From Iris pallida (taxonomy: Eukaryota; Streptophyta; Magnoliopsida; Asparagales; Iridaceae): a stretch of DNA of 64,000 nucleotides. Below are positions 10,361 through 22,698 of the stretch, one piece after another. The notes below the pieces were generated by a model that worked only from the letters and a program-made list of their open reading frames with translations, searched no databases and had not been told where the DNA came from. Position numbers and translations under genes: made by a program. The DNA lies in the NCBI GenBank assembly GCA_029216955.1, contig JANAVB010004000.1, positions 1,633,025-1,697,024 on the forward strand, read 5' to 3'. Each line of letters begins with the position of its first letter. The stretch's first letter is position 1.

Positions 10361-13300
10361 TTAATCCTCATCTGAAAATTCATCTAGTTCGTTTAGCTCA
10401 TCTTCTTCTTCTTCTTCCTCCTCTACATCTTCACTTTCATCTGTATCTCCCTCTTCAGATAACTCTACTTCTTCTACACAATTAGATGTGTAATAAGGAA
10501 CTTCCGTCGTGTCCACTTCTATAATATTTGTTACAAGAGGTAGTTCATCCTGTTGATAAGCTATATCGTCAACCTCAAAGGTATTTCTAGCTTTGGTCTT
10601 GCATACTGCCTACCAGTCCGACCTTATTGTTCCTCATTTAGGATAACTTGTGAAGTACACGAGCTGAGCCTGACTTGATAGGACAAATGGTTCATAGGCT
10701 TGATATCGACGCCGATAGTTTATATCAACAAGACCGTGCTTGTCTACTTTCCAACTTTGACCTTCAATCAGATCGAACCAATCATAGCTGAATAACACAA
10801 TCTTAGCAGGCTCTATTCCATAACTATATGTCAGCTCCACGATCTCCCGTAGCACGCCATAGAAATCGTTGCCCGCATCAACATCTTTGTAGTTCGAAGA
10901 TCTGATACACAAACAGCTATTTTTGGTGGAGTCGAGATCCACAAAGTTGTCTCTGATCGGACAAGTTGTTGACTTGAACCTAAACCTATTAACACAGTAG
11001 CTTGGCCGTATTTTTGCAGCATAAATTGGTCCCTTGGCTAGCGTTCTAATAGACTCATTCTCAAGTCTTGCGTATGGACGATTGACCTAAATACCACGAA
11101 AGAAGCAATTAAGCTCATTCTCAATCAAGTGCATATACAGAAAGGTAATTACAGAGTTCTGAAGTCTTACATATGCACTCAACCATGATAAAAAATAATG
11201 CCTCATTTTTTGTTCTAGTTCTTTTTCTGTTATGTGTGGCCTACCTGACCTCACATCATTATTAAATATGCTGAAAACAACATCGTGCAATTAATGTAAT
11301 AGTATAATAATCAACACTATTAAAATAATATAGACGTACTATTTACTTACCCCTCCAGTTTCTCTACTTCCTCCTCGTCGCAGTTAAGTAATACATACAC
11401 CTGAGCAGCCCTTAGCTCATCATCATTCAGATATCTCTTCTTCATTTTACCCGATGGCTTTCCTGGAGCATTGAATACCTTCAGTATTGTATCATTACTT
11501 TCATGATCTCCGTCGTCATTTCTGGAAGCTCTCGTTCTATTAGTTGTAACATGAGGCTTGAAATACATCGAACAAAAGTTTGTAATATCCTCGAGAACAT
11601 AGGCTTCACAAATAGAACCCTCGACCCGTGCTTTATTTTTCACCTTTCTTTTTAGGTGATTCAAATGTCGCTAGAACGGGTACATCCATCGATATTCGAC
11701 GGGTCCACCAATACGTGCCTCATAGGATAGATGAATCGACAAATGCTCCATAAAGTCGAAGAATCCATGAGGAAATACCCTCTCTAGCTTGCATAGTGTT
11801 ATCGTAATGTCCTTCTCTTGCTTTTCTAGACGATCAACGAGCAATTTCTTAGAACAAAGATCCCTGAAGAATATGCTAAGCTCCGTCAATGGATCCCAAA
11901 CTGCCTGCGGTAAGAATTCCCAAAATGCAATCGGAATTAATCTCTCCATGAATACGTGACAGTCGTGGCTCTTCATACCCGTCAATTTGTTTTCCTTCGG
12001 ATCGACACATCTTCTCAGATTTAACACATATCCGTCTGAAAATTTTAGGCCTTGGATCCACCGACAAAGTCTCACTTTATCCTCCTTGTCCAGCGAGAAA
12101 ATTAACTTCGACAGGAACTGTTTTCCATTCTGCTGTATCAAATGCAACGCAGGGCGTTTGCATATTTCTTCTAAGTCCAACCTAGCCTTGGGATTGTCTT
12201 TCGTTTTTTCCTTTACGTCCATCACAGTATTAATTATGTTATCAAACACATTTTTCTCAATATGCATGACATCAAGATTATGTCTGATCAGATTGGTACT
12301 CCAGTATGGCAGATCCCAGAATATGCTCCTCTTTGTCCATTTATGATCTCTACCAAATCCATCGCACTTGTACCCAGTTGTAGGATCTTCGATAGCACTT
12401 GGAAACTCTTTAACCTCCTCCCATATCGTGGCTCCGTACCACCTTGGCGGTGGATCACCCTTTTTTACAACGCCGGCACGGAATGCATTCATGTTCCTTC
12501 TGAACGGAGGATCTTTTGGCAGAAATTGCCGATGACAATCAAAGAAGCACGATTTTCCTCCGTGTTTCAAGCGGAAAGCCTTACTACGGTCCATGCAATA
12601 TGGACATGAGAGACGGCCATGAGTGCTCCATCCAGATAATATTCCATAGGCCAGAAAGTCGTTGATGGTCCACATAAGGGTTGTCTTCATCTGAAAATTC
12701 TGCTTCCTGGAAACATCGTACGTGTTAGCGCCTACTTCCCATAACTGATTCAACTCATCTATCAAAGGCTGTAAGTATACATCAATGTTCCTCTTGGGAT
12801 TGTTCGGACCAGGAATTATAACGGTTAGAAACATGTACTGAGTCTTCATGCACATCCAAGGCGGTAGGTTATACGGAGTGACAATCACAGGCCAGCACGA
12901 ATACTGGGATCCAGAAAGACCAAAAGGAGTAAAACCGTCAGAAGATAGTCCCAACCTGACATTACGCGGATCTGAAGCAAAATCAGAATACACTCGATCA
13001 AAGTGCTTCCACGCTTCTCCATCGGATGGGTGATCCAACACTCCTTCAATCTGTTCTCGCATGTGCCAACTCATATTTTTGGCCGTCTCTTTCACCATAA
13101 ATAATCTTTGCAACCGCGGCGTTAAAGGCAAGTAGTGCATTGAATCGGTCGGTCTTCTTGTACCGGTAGACCTTCCTGTACTAGTTGTCTTATAGCGATC
13201 AACACCACAAAATCTGCACACATCTGCGTCCTTGTCGTCTTTGTAGTACAGCATGCACCCATTGCGACAAAAATCAATTTTCTCGTATCCTATCCAGAGC

Positions 13301-13959
13301 GATCTCACCATCCTCTTAGACCGGTAGAAGTCTTTAGGCAACTTAACACCCGCCGACAAGATCTCTATAATCAACTCCAACACTTGGTTGTAGCATTCTT
13401 GCGACATGTTAAAATCTGACTTAATACTCAACAGTCTTGTAACCACCTCCAACGGTGAATGATCCTCACAACCAGGATACAATGGAGCCCTTGCATTCTC
13501 CAGCAACTCCATGAACTGTGCAGCATCGGCGTTCGGTGCCTCCTCAGGTGCATCATGAACGAAACTAGGCCCCGCAACGTCGAAAACCATGTTCACGCAC
13601 CCGTCGTCGTATGCATGATTATCTGAAACAAAATTAGGTCCCGCATGCATATACGGCTCAACATAAGGCTCCGACTCTGATGCTAAAGACACAAGTTCTC
13701 CGTGTGCGGTCCACTGATAGTAATTAGGCGTGAAACCCCTCGAGTACAAATGATATGTCACTTCCACTTCTGGATAATATTTCACGTTATGACATTTCAC
13801 ACACGGACACTTAATTTTGGTACCGTCCATGTACTGAGGGAACGCCTTAGTAAACTGCAGGAACTGCTCTACTCCCGCTATGTATTCATCCCGTACACCA
13901 CACATATCATCAGGACGACGATTGTACATCCATGAACGATTCCGCAAGTAGTAATTCAT
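10361..13959 (-). pseudogene. TNP2-type CACTA transposase with three in-frame stops
   Basis: Proposed exons are 13959-11351, 11270-11171 and 11086-10361. The borders are GT/AG and the phases join (903 codons, then 241), giving about 1144 residues, normal for TNP2/TNPD transposases. The start at 13959 leads into the N-terminal Transposase-associated domain (RSWMYNRR, GVEQFLQF, KIKCPCVKC). The Transposase_21 core follows (LSSDGFTPFG, VIVTPYNLPPWMCMK, NIDVYLQPLIDELN, GRLSCPYCMDRS). DUF4218-like (FMERLIPIAFWEFLP) and, in the last exon, DUF4216-like (FYGVLREIVELTYSYG) regions come next, then an acidic tail. The enzyme would cut and rejoin CACTA ends in the nucleus. Stops lie at 11670-11668 (TAG), 10636-10634 (TGA) and 10612-10610 (TAG). 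The corresponding codons in CACTA2 encode Glu, Arg and Trp, so this copy is inactive by recent point mutation, while the frame and splice sites survive. Confidence 0.88.
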
Positions 13960-15740
13960 ATCTATTTGGAAATAATTCTGCAAAGATGGACACACATTAT
14001 CCAATAGGCACAAATTCGTATATTATGTCTTATTATGGGACACACATTAGTAGCGGACAGTTACTAATAACAATGATATGCAATCTAGGTCAAACTAGGT
14101 TGTACTAAGTCAAACAAGGTCAAGCTAAGTCAAACAAAGTCAAAAGGTCAAAAAAGGTCAAAGTAGGTCAAGGGTTGACCTATAGTCGACTTTGTCAACT
14201 CTTAGTCCAATCTAGGTCAGATGTTGACTCTACTTTGACTTTCAATCAAAATAGTCAACCTTGGTCAAACAAGGTCAAATCTAAGTCAAATATTCTATTT
14301 CTAGTCATTACCTACCAAGGTACCCTTTACCTTATCGCTATTGGTATCCCAATACCAATACCTTATAATTCATATCTTACTACGCCCTAACTAGCCCATA
14401 CTAGCTAGCACACACCATTCAAGGCTATACAAGCCTAACCTGTAATTCAAGTACCAATAATGACCAAAGTCAACTCAAGCTATCTCATACACACAAGTAA
14501 TATCTTGGTGTCATTTGTTTAGTCTTAAAAAAACACAATCAACTAAAACTAGTACCAAGTAATGAGCAATATTGAGTTACCAAAGCAAACTGATCAGACT
14601 AAAGAATGCCAATCAACTTGGAAAGATGGATACACTGTTGACCATTTAACAAACATGAAGGCAACAACAACAAAAAATATTGTTAAACAACAATCATCAA
14701 TAATGAAACTAGAACACATTCTCTACATTCATCACAATCAAGAAACCCTTACACTACAAACCTCCATAGTTGTTCAGAGATCAAAGGATGGATCAGTATC
14801 AATCTAGACAGTCAAATCTCGAAAATGAAGATGGCAAACCTCGGATATAAGCACTCAAAAGTATTGGCAAACCTAATGAACTAATTATACCAAGAATTGT
14901 GGATCGAAATAAGGTTTACAATATAATTGTGCATGCAAACCAAGATTTCCTCTATTATTCAAAACAAAGTGTCATTATTTTTTTTTCTAGATCAAACATT
15001 ATGTTTATCAATGGTACTAACCTGTGTGTGGGTATGGGTGTATGGTACATAGCAGTTCAACAAATAGGTGTGGACAAGTATAGGCTAGTGTGTCAAGTGT
15101 GTGTGTTTGGATGTGATACCATTTTGTGTCAATGGGGCAATGTGTGTGTGTAGAGTACATGGTGCATATAGATAGGGTGTATGTGATAGGTTTGCATATG
15201 TGTGTAATGTATATGGGACTGTTCTCATTTTGTGTATGTGTCAAAAATGGTTTAGACATAAGTGTGTGTCAAAAATGGCAGTTAGCTACTAGGGTGTTGT
15301 GTGGTGGTACATGTATGTGTGTGTGTATTTGTAACCTGGAAAATAGTGTGTCAAATGAGGGTGTGTGTGTAGAGAGTGGACATGTAACAGGGAAAACAAT
15401 GTGTTAACAGGGAAAGCAACTAGTGTAATGTATGTAATGAAATTCAGTGTTCATGTGGATGTGTATGGTACATGTGAACTCAGTGGTGTGAGCCATTCTC
15501 AGGAAAGTGGTTCCCAGGTTTGTGACAGTTCATTAACCCCAAACCAATCCAAAATTCATTTCGAAATCCCTATTTGTCCAATGCAAATCCTAACCATAGT
15601 AGCTAACACACAGGTGAAAGTATTTAACATGAAAGTTAATCATCAAAATTAGTTTGAGAACAAGGAATTAAAATCAGAATTTAAACTAACAGGACTGTTC
15701 AGTCTAAACAGCCCATTCCTATATTCGAATCCAATATAGG
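13960..15740. other. CACTA1 upstream region, non-coding, with a W-box-like cluster
   Basis: This is the 5' side of the TNP2 gene. At 14085-14295 GTCAA/TTGAC occurs about 17 times, often as AGGTCAAA. From about 15010 the sequence is rich in TGTGTG. The open frames here are low-complexity and I call no gene. Confidence 0.6.
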
Positions 15741-15747
15741 AGGAGGA

Positions 15748-15962
15748 GTATGTGTGTGTGTCTGTGTCTGTGTCTGTGTGTGTGTCTTTGTCTGTGTCTG
15801 TGTCTGTGTGTGTGTCTGTATCCGTGTCCGTGTGTGTCCGTGTGTGTATGTGTGTGTGTCTGTGTCTGTGTGTGTGTGTGTCCGTGTCCGTGTGTGTCCG
15901 TGTGTGTGTGTGTCCGTGGGAGAGGAGGAGGAGAAGGAGGAGGAGGAGGAGGAGGAGGAGTT
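15748..15962. repeat. Compound microsatellite (TG/TCTG/TCCG)n then (GGA)n
   Basis: TGTGTC/TGTCCG runs of about 170 bp pass into GAGGAG repeats. Long frames through it in all phases are artefacts of the repeat. Confidence 0.95.
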
Positions 15963-16144
15963 AGGTTAGGGTTTACCTGACGAAGAGGAGGAGGAGGAGC
16001 ACGACGGGGTAGGGGTCGCCGGGGGGGAGTCGCCGGAGGAAATTGCGGGGGGGGGAGTTGCCGGAGGAGCTCGAGGAGGGGGAGAAAATTTGGAGAGGGG
16101 GGAAAAAAATTCGAGTGGGGAAAAAAAGAGCACAGCGTGCCCTA

Positions 16145-16395
16145 AGTAAAATAGTTAGCGACGTCACCAGTCGACATCGCTAACCGTCGCAAAAATTTTA
16201 ATATAGGCGACATATTTTAATAATATGTCGTTGGACGTCGCTATTCAGCGACGTAGTATATATAGTGTCGCTGAACGTCGCTATTCAGCGACGGTTCGCG
16301 ACATCAATAGAAGGGAGTCGCTATATTATATGTTTAGCGACGGAATTTTATTCCGTCGCTAAATAACGTCGCTAATAGAGCATATTTTAGTAGTG
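16145..16395. repeat. Right subterminal repeats and TIR of CACTA1
   Basis: About ten TAGCGACG/CGTCGCTA units in both orientations end with TTTTAGTAGTG. They mirror the left end and mark the promoter-proximal end of the element. Confidence 0.85.
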
Positions 16396-16398
16396 GCA

Positions 16399-17711
16399 AA
16401 AATAAATTCTTATTATCATTCTTCCCCGTCTTGATTAACTCTGGCCTATCTACATCCACAATAAGGATTACAGGTTCTCTAGGACTCTCCAATAGGATTG
16501 CTTTCGCGTTATCTTTTGGACATAATTATTTTTGTGTTCCATCTTTCCTATGACTTGACTAAACTCTTCTTTGTTAACCTCTTGGATAATTTTTCTCGTT
16601 ATGCATCTCGTTGTCTTCGTACCATTCTTGGAGATATTTCGATAAACTTTTCTGTCTTGCTTGACCCTTTAACTTGTTTGGACACTATTATGGATTGCTT
16701 GACCCAGTCTTAGGCCTTGTTACCTTCTATTTGATAGACGACCGAAATAGCGAAACCTTGTTGACTGATCCTGTAGTATAACTATAGATGTATTGTGTGA
16801 TTGTGATAAATACTTTTCCTAGGGATTGGTTAGATTAAGCTTATAGGACAAGTATAAGTGACTGACTGTTGTAGACTTGAAAACCATTAAGAACGATTGT
16901 ATTGATAGTATAAATTGATGATACGATATCTAAGATGGAGAAATGAGATAGTATATTGTTGTGACTATGGATTAAGGATTAGAATCTTGTGCTTAGAATT
17001 TGTGGATTGAGCATTCATAGGACTTTGATGACCAAGTGATTATTGGTTATCTATAGCTAATTACATGTGATTAGGGGGTAGATCGATATGTGGAATGATA
17101 TAGAATAAGTTAGAATGGGATATAATGTTGCATACGAGATCGGAAAGATATCAGTTAAAAAGACAAAGAATAAGACAAAGACATATGTACATTGGTAATT
17201 AATAAATCGGGAGTTTTGAAATCGAGGATTTATATTCGGAGGACTTGTTGAGTAAAAGAAGAAGGCTCTACACCAAGGATAAGAATTGAACGTATAATTT
17301 CAAGAAGAAACTGTAGGAAAGGATTGACGACAAATGAAGCAAAGGGCCTGTTGATTGATATAATAAGGATACTTAGGATATGATAAGGAAATCAAGTATT
17401 TACAATTGAGGTTGGAAATATGGTTGATGATCAAGCATTGTTTGCTTATGAACATACCCAGATAATGACCTATAGTTTAGGGTATACATAAAGATTCCAT
17501 GTTAGTATGGAAGATTCTAAAGGATACATGATGTAGTTTATGATAGAAGGACTTTTGTAGAACCTGAACCAAAAAGATTGTAAAGAGAAACAGGACAGAT
17601 GATTACAAGGGTAGCAGATTGAGTATCGTAGCCAGAGCAGCTACATGTTATAGTTTGACCTATTGGATGATTTTTAATTTCGAGGACGAAATTCTTGTAA
17701 GGTGGGTAGAA
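16399..17711 (+). other. Right internal region of H, non-coding, ending in a polypurine tract
   Basis: AT-rich sequence with no gag or pol similarity that I can see. It ends TTTCGAGGACGAAATTCTTG and then AAGGTGGGTAGA just before the 3' LTR. The same CGAGGACGAAATT block stands before the 3' LTR of E2 and a mutated form before that of E1. Confidence 0.65.
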
Positions 17712-18166
17712 TGTAAGCCCCCTGAATTTCAGGGTTTATTTTTAATTTTTCTGAATGAATTATTTTCGATAAATATTCTATTATTTAATTATTTAGATCA
17801 ATAATGTTACTTTCCGTAACTTTGACTTCTGGAGCATCAGGGGTGCCAATCTCTGTAAACTCTCTTTACGAGTTTTGAAGTAGACAAGATTATCTTCGTT
17901 TTGATGTATCATGTCCCACTTGAATTCGTTCCCTTGTGCTCTTTTTGTATCGCACAACTTCGGGTCAACTTAGACTAATTAATCGTTGAATAATTATTCC
18001 CACTTTTATCTTTGATCATCGTTTGCACGTTACCGTGACTTTTAATTTAGGAGCACCAGACCAGTCGTTTTCTCAGAACCAACTTCTCATGAATGATCTA
18101 CTCGAGACGCTCTTCACCCATGACCTTCGTGTCCCACTCAGATACTCTATTTTGTGCTTCATTTTC
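17712..18166 (+). repeat. 3' LTR of H, first part
   Basis: The LTR begins TGTAAGCCCCCTGAATTTCA after the polypurine tract and is cut at 18166 by E2; it resumes at 29285. The stretch 18030-18166 resembles the E2 interior near 24500-24660 (CACGTTACCGTGACTTTTAA and following), a further sign that H and E2 are relatives. Confidence 0.65.
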
Positions 18167-18770
18167 TATAACACCCTGTTTTCTGAAATTGGGGATTTTT
18201 TGAAAATTTATTATTTTTATTATTTATTAGTGGTATTTTAGTCATGGTATGATTTTCTGGTGATTTTAGTTAAGTTAAACTATTTCTAAAGTCATGCTAA
18301 GTCATGACTTATGACTTTGTGATTTTGGTTAGTATAACTTAGTGTAAACCCTAGTTTTCTCTAACCTAGAAGTTGCCATGACCATGAGAGCCTAGCCATA
18401 GGCCTAGAACATCAAATTTGTGCTTTTTGGCCTAAGGGGTATTTTGGTAATTTTCTAGGATTTGCTTGGAATTATTGGGATTAATGTGTTTTAATATATT
18501 ATATTCATTGTAGTGTGTCATGAGAGCCTTAAACCTAGCTTACCCTAATCTAGAGGTTAGTTCCTAACCTAGAAACTAAGAGGATTAGATATTTCATGGT
18601 AGTCAAAGCTATACAAATATCTAGATATTTATTTATAGGATATTTTCCTTGTTTTATTCAAAAGATCAACCCCTTGCCACCAAAGTCCTTGCCTTCTCCA
18701 TGAAGCAAGCCCAAGGACACCCCCCCCATGCCATGGCCGGCCATAGGGCACCCCCCTAGCCCTACACCTT

Positions 18771-18780
18771 CCTATATAAC
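18771..18780 (+). promoter_or_regulatory. Candidate TATA box of the E2 5' LTR
   Basis: CCTATATAAC lies about 600 bp into the LTR; the same sequence is at 25526-25535 in the 3' LTR. It is followed by sequence that would form the transcript leader. The call is by motif and position only. Confidence 0.4.
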
Positions 18781-19124
18781 CCTTTGTATCATTCATGATT
18801 CATTTTACATGAATTTAAGCCTACAAAAATTCCCTTTTCTTCAAACCTTGATAACTTCCTCAAATTTGAACCAAATTCACTCTAGTCTTTTGCATTGGAC
18901 TCCCCTACACTAGAGGGTACTAGTTAGGGCCTGCTATCAAGGAATTTGAAGGGCTTGGGCATCACCAAGTGGAAGAACAACCCCCCTACTTGGGTGTTTT
19001 CTTGATTTTTCACCAAATAGGTAAATGCTCTCAAACTTAGTTAAAACTCTGATTTTTCTTCATATTTGCATGCATCTAGGTACTAGGGAACTATAGGTCA
19101 AGTTTGGTAGGATTTTGATTTGGT

Positions 19125-19990
19125 TTGGTGTCCGTATCGGACACGTATCCTAGACTAGGAAACTGTGTTTGTTGAAATGCCACTGAGAAATGGTTTTTAT
19201 TAAAATATGAAACAAAATATATTTTTGAGTAGCCCTAGATATGTAGGACACAACCCTAACCTTTTTGACACAAGACTGTGTCGTGTCCGTGTCAAAACTG
19301 GACACGAACATACGAGTTGGACACAGCACTGTGCACAGTTTGATCCCCTGCTACCACACCCCTTGTTCTCTCTGTGTAGACCACTAGGACACGCCAAATT
19401 TGGCATGGACACGGGGGTCATGTCTGCGAACATGCCCCCAAAGTTTCACCACGTGTTGTTTTGTATCGGACACGGAATCGGGGCCGCACTGGCCACCCAC
19501 GCGCACAGCCCAGTCGAAATTTCGACTTAGACATGCGACTCGTGTTGCATGGACACGAGTCGAGGACACCTCGTGTTTGCACGAGTGTGTAGCCCTATAC
19601 CTGGGCTACACGTGGGCATGACCACGAGGCCCACGTGGCTCGTGTCGTGTCCACGAGGCGCGTGACTCACTGCACGACGCAGTGCCAAACGCGCGCATCA
19701 GTCGTATTTTCACGACTGATACGGGTCTCGTGTCGACTCTGTGAGACACGTGGACACCGTGCAGACACACTGACACATACCCCTAGACCTACCCTACCTA
19801 CTGACACGAGCACGAGACCCAATATCGTGTGTGTCGTGTCCTAGAGTTAAGTGCACACGTGCACGACACTGCGTGTGTGTGTGCGTATCTTGATTTACCC
19901 GATTGGGTTTTTGGGCGGTTGGACACGTTGTGTCGTGTCGTGGTGGACTCCTAGGGACACTAGACACTAGAGGACACCTAGGGTATCAGT
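19125..19990. repeat. GACACG/CGTGTC-rich block in the E2 LTR (also ~25885-26745)
   Basis: The 6-bp word GACACG or its complement CGTGTC recurs several dozen times in about 860 bp in both orientations, together with ACACGAG. Many neighbouring inverted pairs result. It is much more GC-rich than the surrounding LTR and well conserved between the two LTRs. Confidence 0.8.
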
Positions 19991-20342
19991 TACCAACCTA
20001 GAGTTTCGAGCCACAGCTTGGTTTCGTGTGAGAAATTGGGATTTCCCTGTTTCGAATACACAGTGCAGTATTTCCAGGATTTTGTATTATTTCCAGTTTT
20101 GTAAAATGAAATTCAAACCTATTTTTGATCTGATATATACATGTATTTATATGTTTTTAGTATATAATTATGTAGTATATATGTATGTGTGAGTGTGGGT
20201 GAGATTTGGGGTTAAATGGTTGTGTATTTAGGTAGTTGTATGTATATACATATGTATGTATATATGTAGGCTGTGTATGTGTGTGTTGGGGCTGGATTTT
20301 GGTTCCAGTAATCCTGGAACCCCCCCCCCCCTTGCTGTGCAG

Positions 20343-20672
<330 letters not shown>

Positions 20673-20849
20673 TATGGCCTATGTATATGTATAGGCATTA
20701 GATAGATGGGTATATCTATATATATATAGACATATATATGTGTATAACTGTTAAGGTATAGGTATAGAGGAACCCTATGACTAGCCATGGCCTATGGCCA
20801 AGAGCATTGGCCTATGGCTTGGGGCTAACCGTAAAGGCCCAAACCCTTG

Positions 20850-21240
20850 ACCTAATTGACCCTTGACTAAGTGTTGACCAAAGTCAACCTTAGGTCAAAC
20901 CATGACCTAATTGACCTAATAAATGACTAGTTCAACTAGTCAGACCATGTTTGACCTAATTACCCTAACTGACTAGTCCTTGTTTGACCCAAAACCTCAG
21001 TTGATCTAAGTTTGATCTAGACTTGATCCAGATTGATCATGTTGTCTAGTATTTGACTAGTTTGGCTAGAATGTTGACCAAGGGTTGATTTTAACCTAGA
21101 TTTGACTAATCTTGACTTGTTTGACCTTGATTGACTTTATTTGACTTAGTTTGATTTCCTGTAACCTAGTATAACTTCCTGTGACCTAGTTTGACTATTA
21201 GAGTTTACCAAGAGTTGACTTTTGACCAGATTGACCTAGA
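20850..21240. repeat. TTGAC/GTCAA (W-box-like) cluster in the E2 LTR (also ~27610-28000)
   Basis: More than 25 TTGAC or GTCAA words stand in about 390 bp, many as TTGACC or TTGACT. TTGAC(C/T) is the core WRKY-factor binding site. A similar cluster precedes the CACTA1 transposase gene. Confidence 0.7.
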
Positions 21241-22368
21241 ATCATGTAGTATGCATTGTACACTTTATCTTTACCATTGTGGATACATTGTGACTTGTAT
21301 TGCTCTGATTAGGAGCCATACACCTCTCCTCAGACAGTATATCCTCTTCAGACATTCAGTTATCAGGCGAGTACATTCTCTGACCGTTTCATACTTGTTC
21401 AGGCTTTACTTCTCGCTCTAGATTACTTTACTTGATGCTGTCACGTTGGTAACACGGATTGGTACTATATGGATCTTTACATGAGATGTTATCCCCCTCG
21501 GAAGCATCGGGTACTTCATGTTATGTGTGTTTCACTATCATCATGTACTCCTATGCTTCCATTATTCATGTGCACTCATGTGATCATGTACTCTCATGTT
21601 TACTGAGCCTTCATGTATACTATCATGTGCACCCTTTCATGGGCCCCATGTGATATCATGTACAATAACGTAACTTGTATAGATCCTTGTGTATTGATTG
21701 GGGAAACGGGGGAGTAGAAGTGGACATGTGAATAATTCCAAAGTAGTGTAATCATGTGCAAACTCAGTAGTATAATCATGTATAAATTCTAGCCATTCAC
21801 ATGCCTATCTTGTGCTCTACATCACTAGTCACTTATAGTTCTCTATATACAGTAGATATTTCATTACAGCTATCTCTTTACAGCGTATATTTCCTTTCAG
21901 CAGTTCATGTATCTTACTCTATTGCCTGTATCGTATTTCCTAACCTGATATGCACTGCGTGAGATGTATTGTGCTCGTTTCCGTCCTGATTGGACCTATT
22001 GAAAATATTACAGAGGATGAGGATGAGGCCCTGGTGTCTACCTATTATGGAGCAGGACTAGATGACACTTATGTTGTGGACCCTCAGCAGGATCCACCTG
22101 CAGCTGAGGATGTTGTTCCAGTAGTCTAGACCAGTTTAGTCTAGGCAGTCCTTTCTATATTTACTTTTTGTCTCATATTCTGAGTTGTATTTTGAAATGT
22201 GGAGATGTATAGACTCTTAGACTTTTTGTATTATGAGTTGACAGTTCTGGATATTATGTTGTACTAGACACTTAGACTTATTCATCTATGATATGGTTCT
22301 CTTTGAGTTACTATCTATCTTCTGTCTTTCGTTCTTCTACCCTAGATGTGATTGAGATGTATATTGTT

Positions 22369-22698
22369 ATGTCACCTCCATTCGGAGAGTATAAACTGTA
22401 CAGGTACTTTGGTATTGTTAGATGATTGACCTAGGACAGCGTTCTACCGCCGACACTGCGGCGTAGGCTGGGCATTGTTACGTTCTCGTACCCTAACAGT
22501 GGATGCGGGTTGTGACACGTTTTTAGTGGTGGCATGTCACCTCCATTCGGAGAGTATAAACTGTACAGGTACTTTGGTATTGTTAGATGATTGACCTAGG
22601 ACAGCGTTCTACCGCCGACACTGCGGCGTAGGCTGGGCATTATTACGTTCTCGTACCCTAACAGTGGGTGCGGGTCGTGACACGTTTTTAGTGGTGGC
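22369..22698 (+). repeat. 165-bp tandem duplication across the LTR/internal junction of E2
   Basis: 22369-22533 and 22534-22698 are the same sequence with about three differences. Each copy contains the last ~149 bp of the LTR and the first 16 bp of the interior, so the LTR end and primer-site region are present twice. The 3' LTR has one copy only. Confidence 0.9.

Larger units (their letters stand above)
7105..16395 (-). mobile_element. CACTA (En/Spm) transposon CACTA1, complete, TSD GCA
   Basis: The left end is CACTACAAAAATAACC and the right end is the inverted form TTTTAGTAGTG. Both are flanked by GCA (7102-7104 and 16396-16398), the 3-bp duplication typical of CACTA elements. Both ends are packed with TAGCGACG-type subterminal repeats. 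The interior holds two minus-strand genes: a TNP2-type transposase (10361-13959) and a Ptta/En/Spm-type second protein (8249-10201). It is inserted in the interior of H. Confidence 0.92.
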
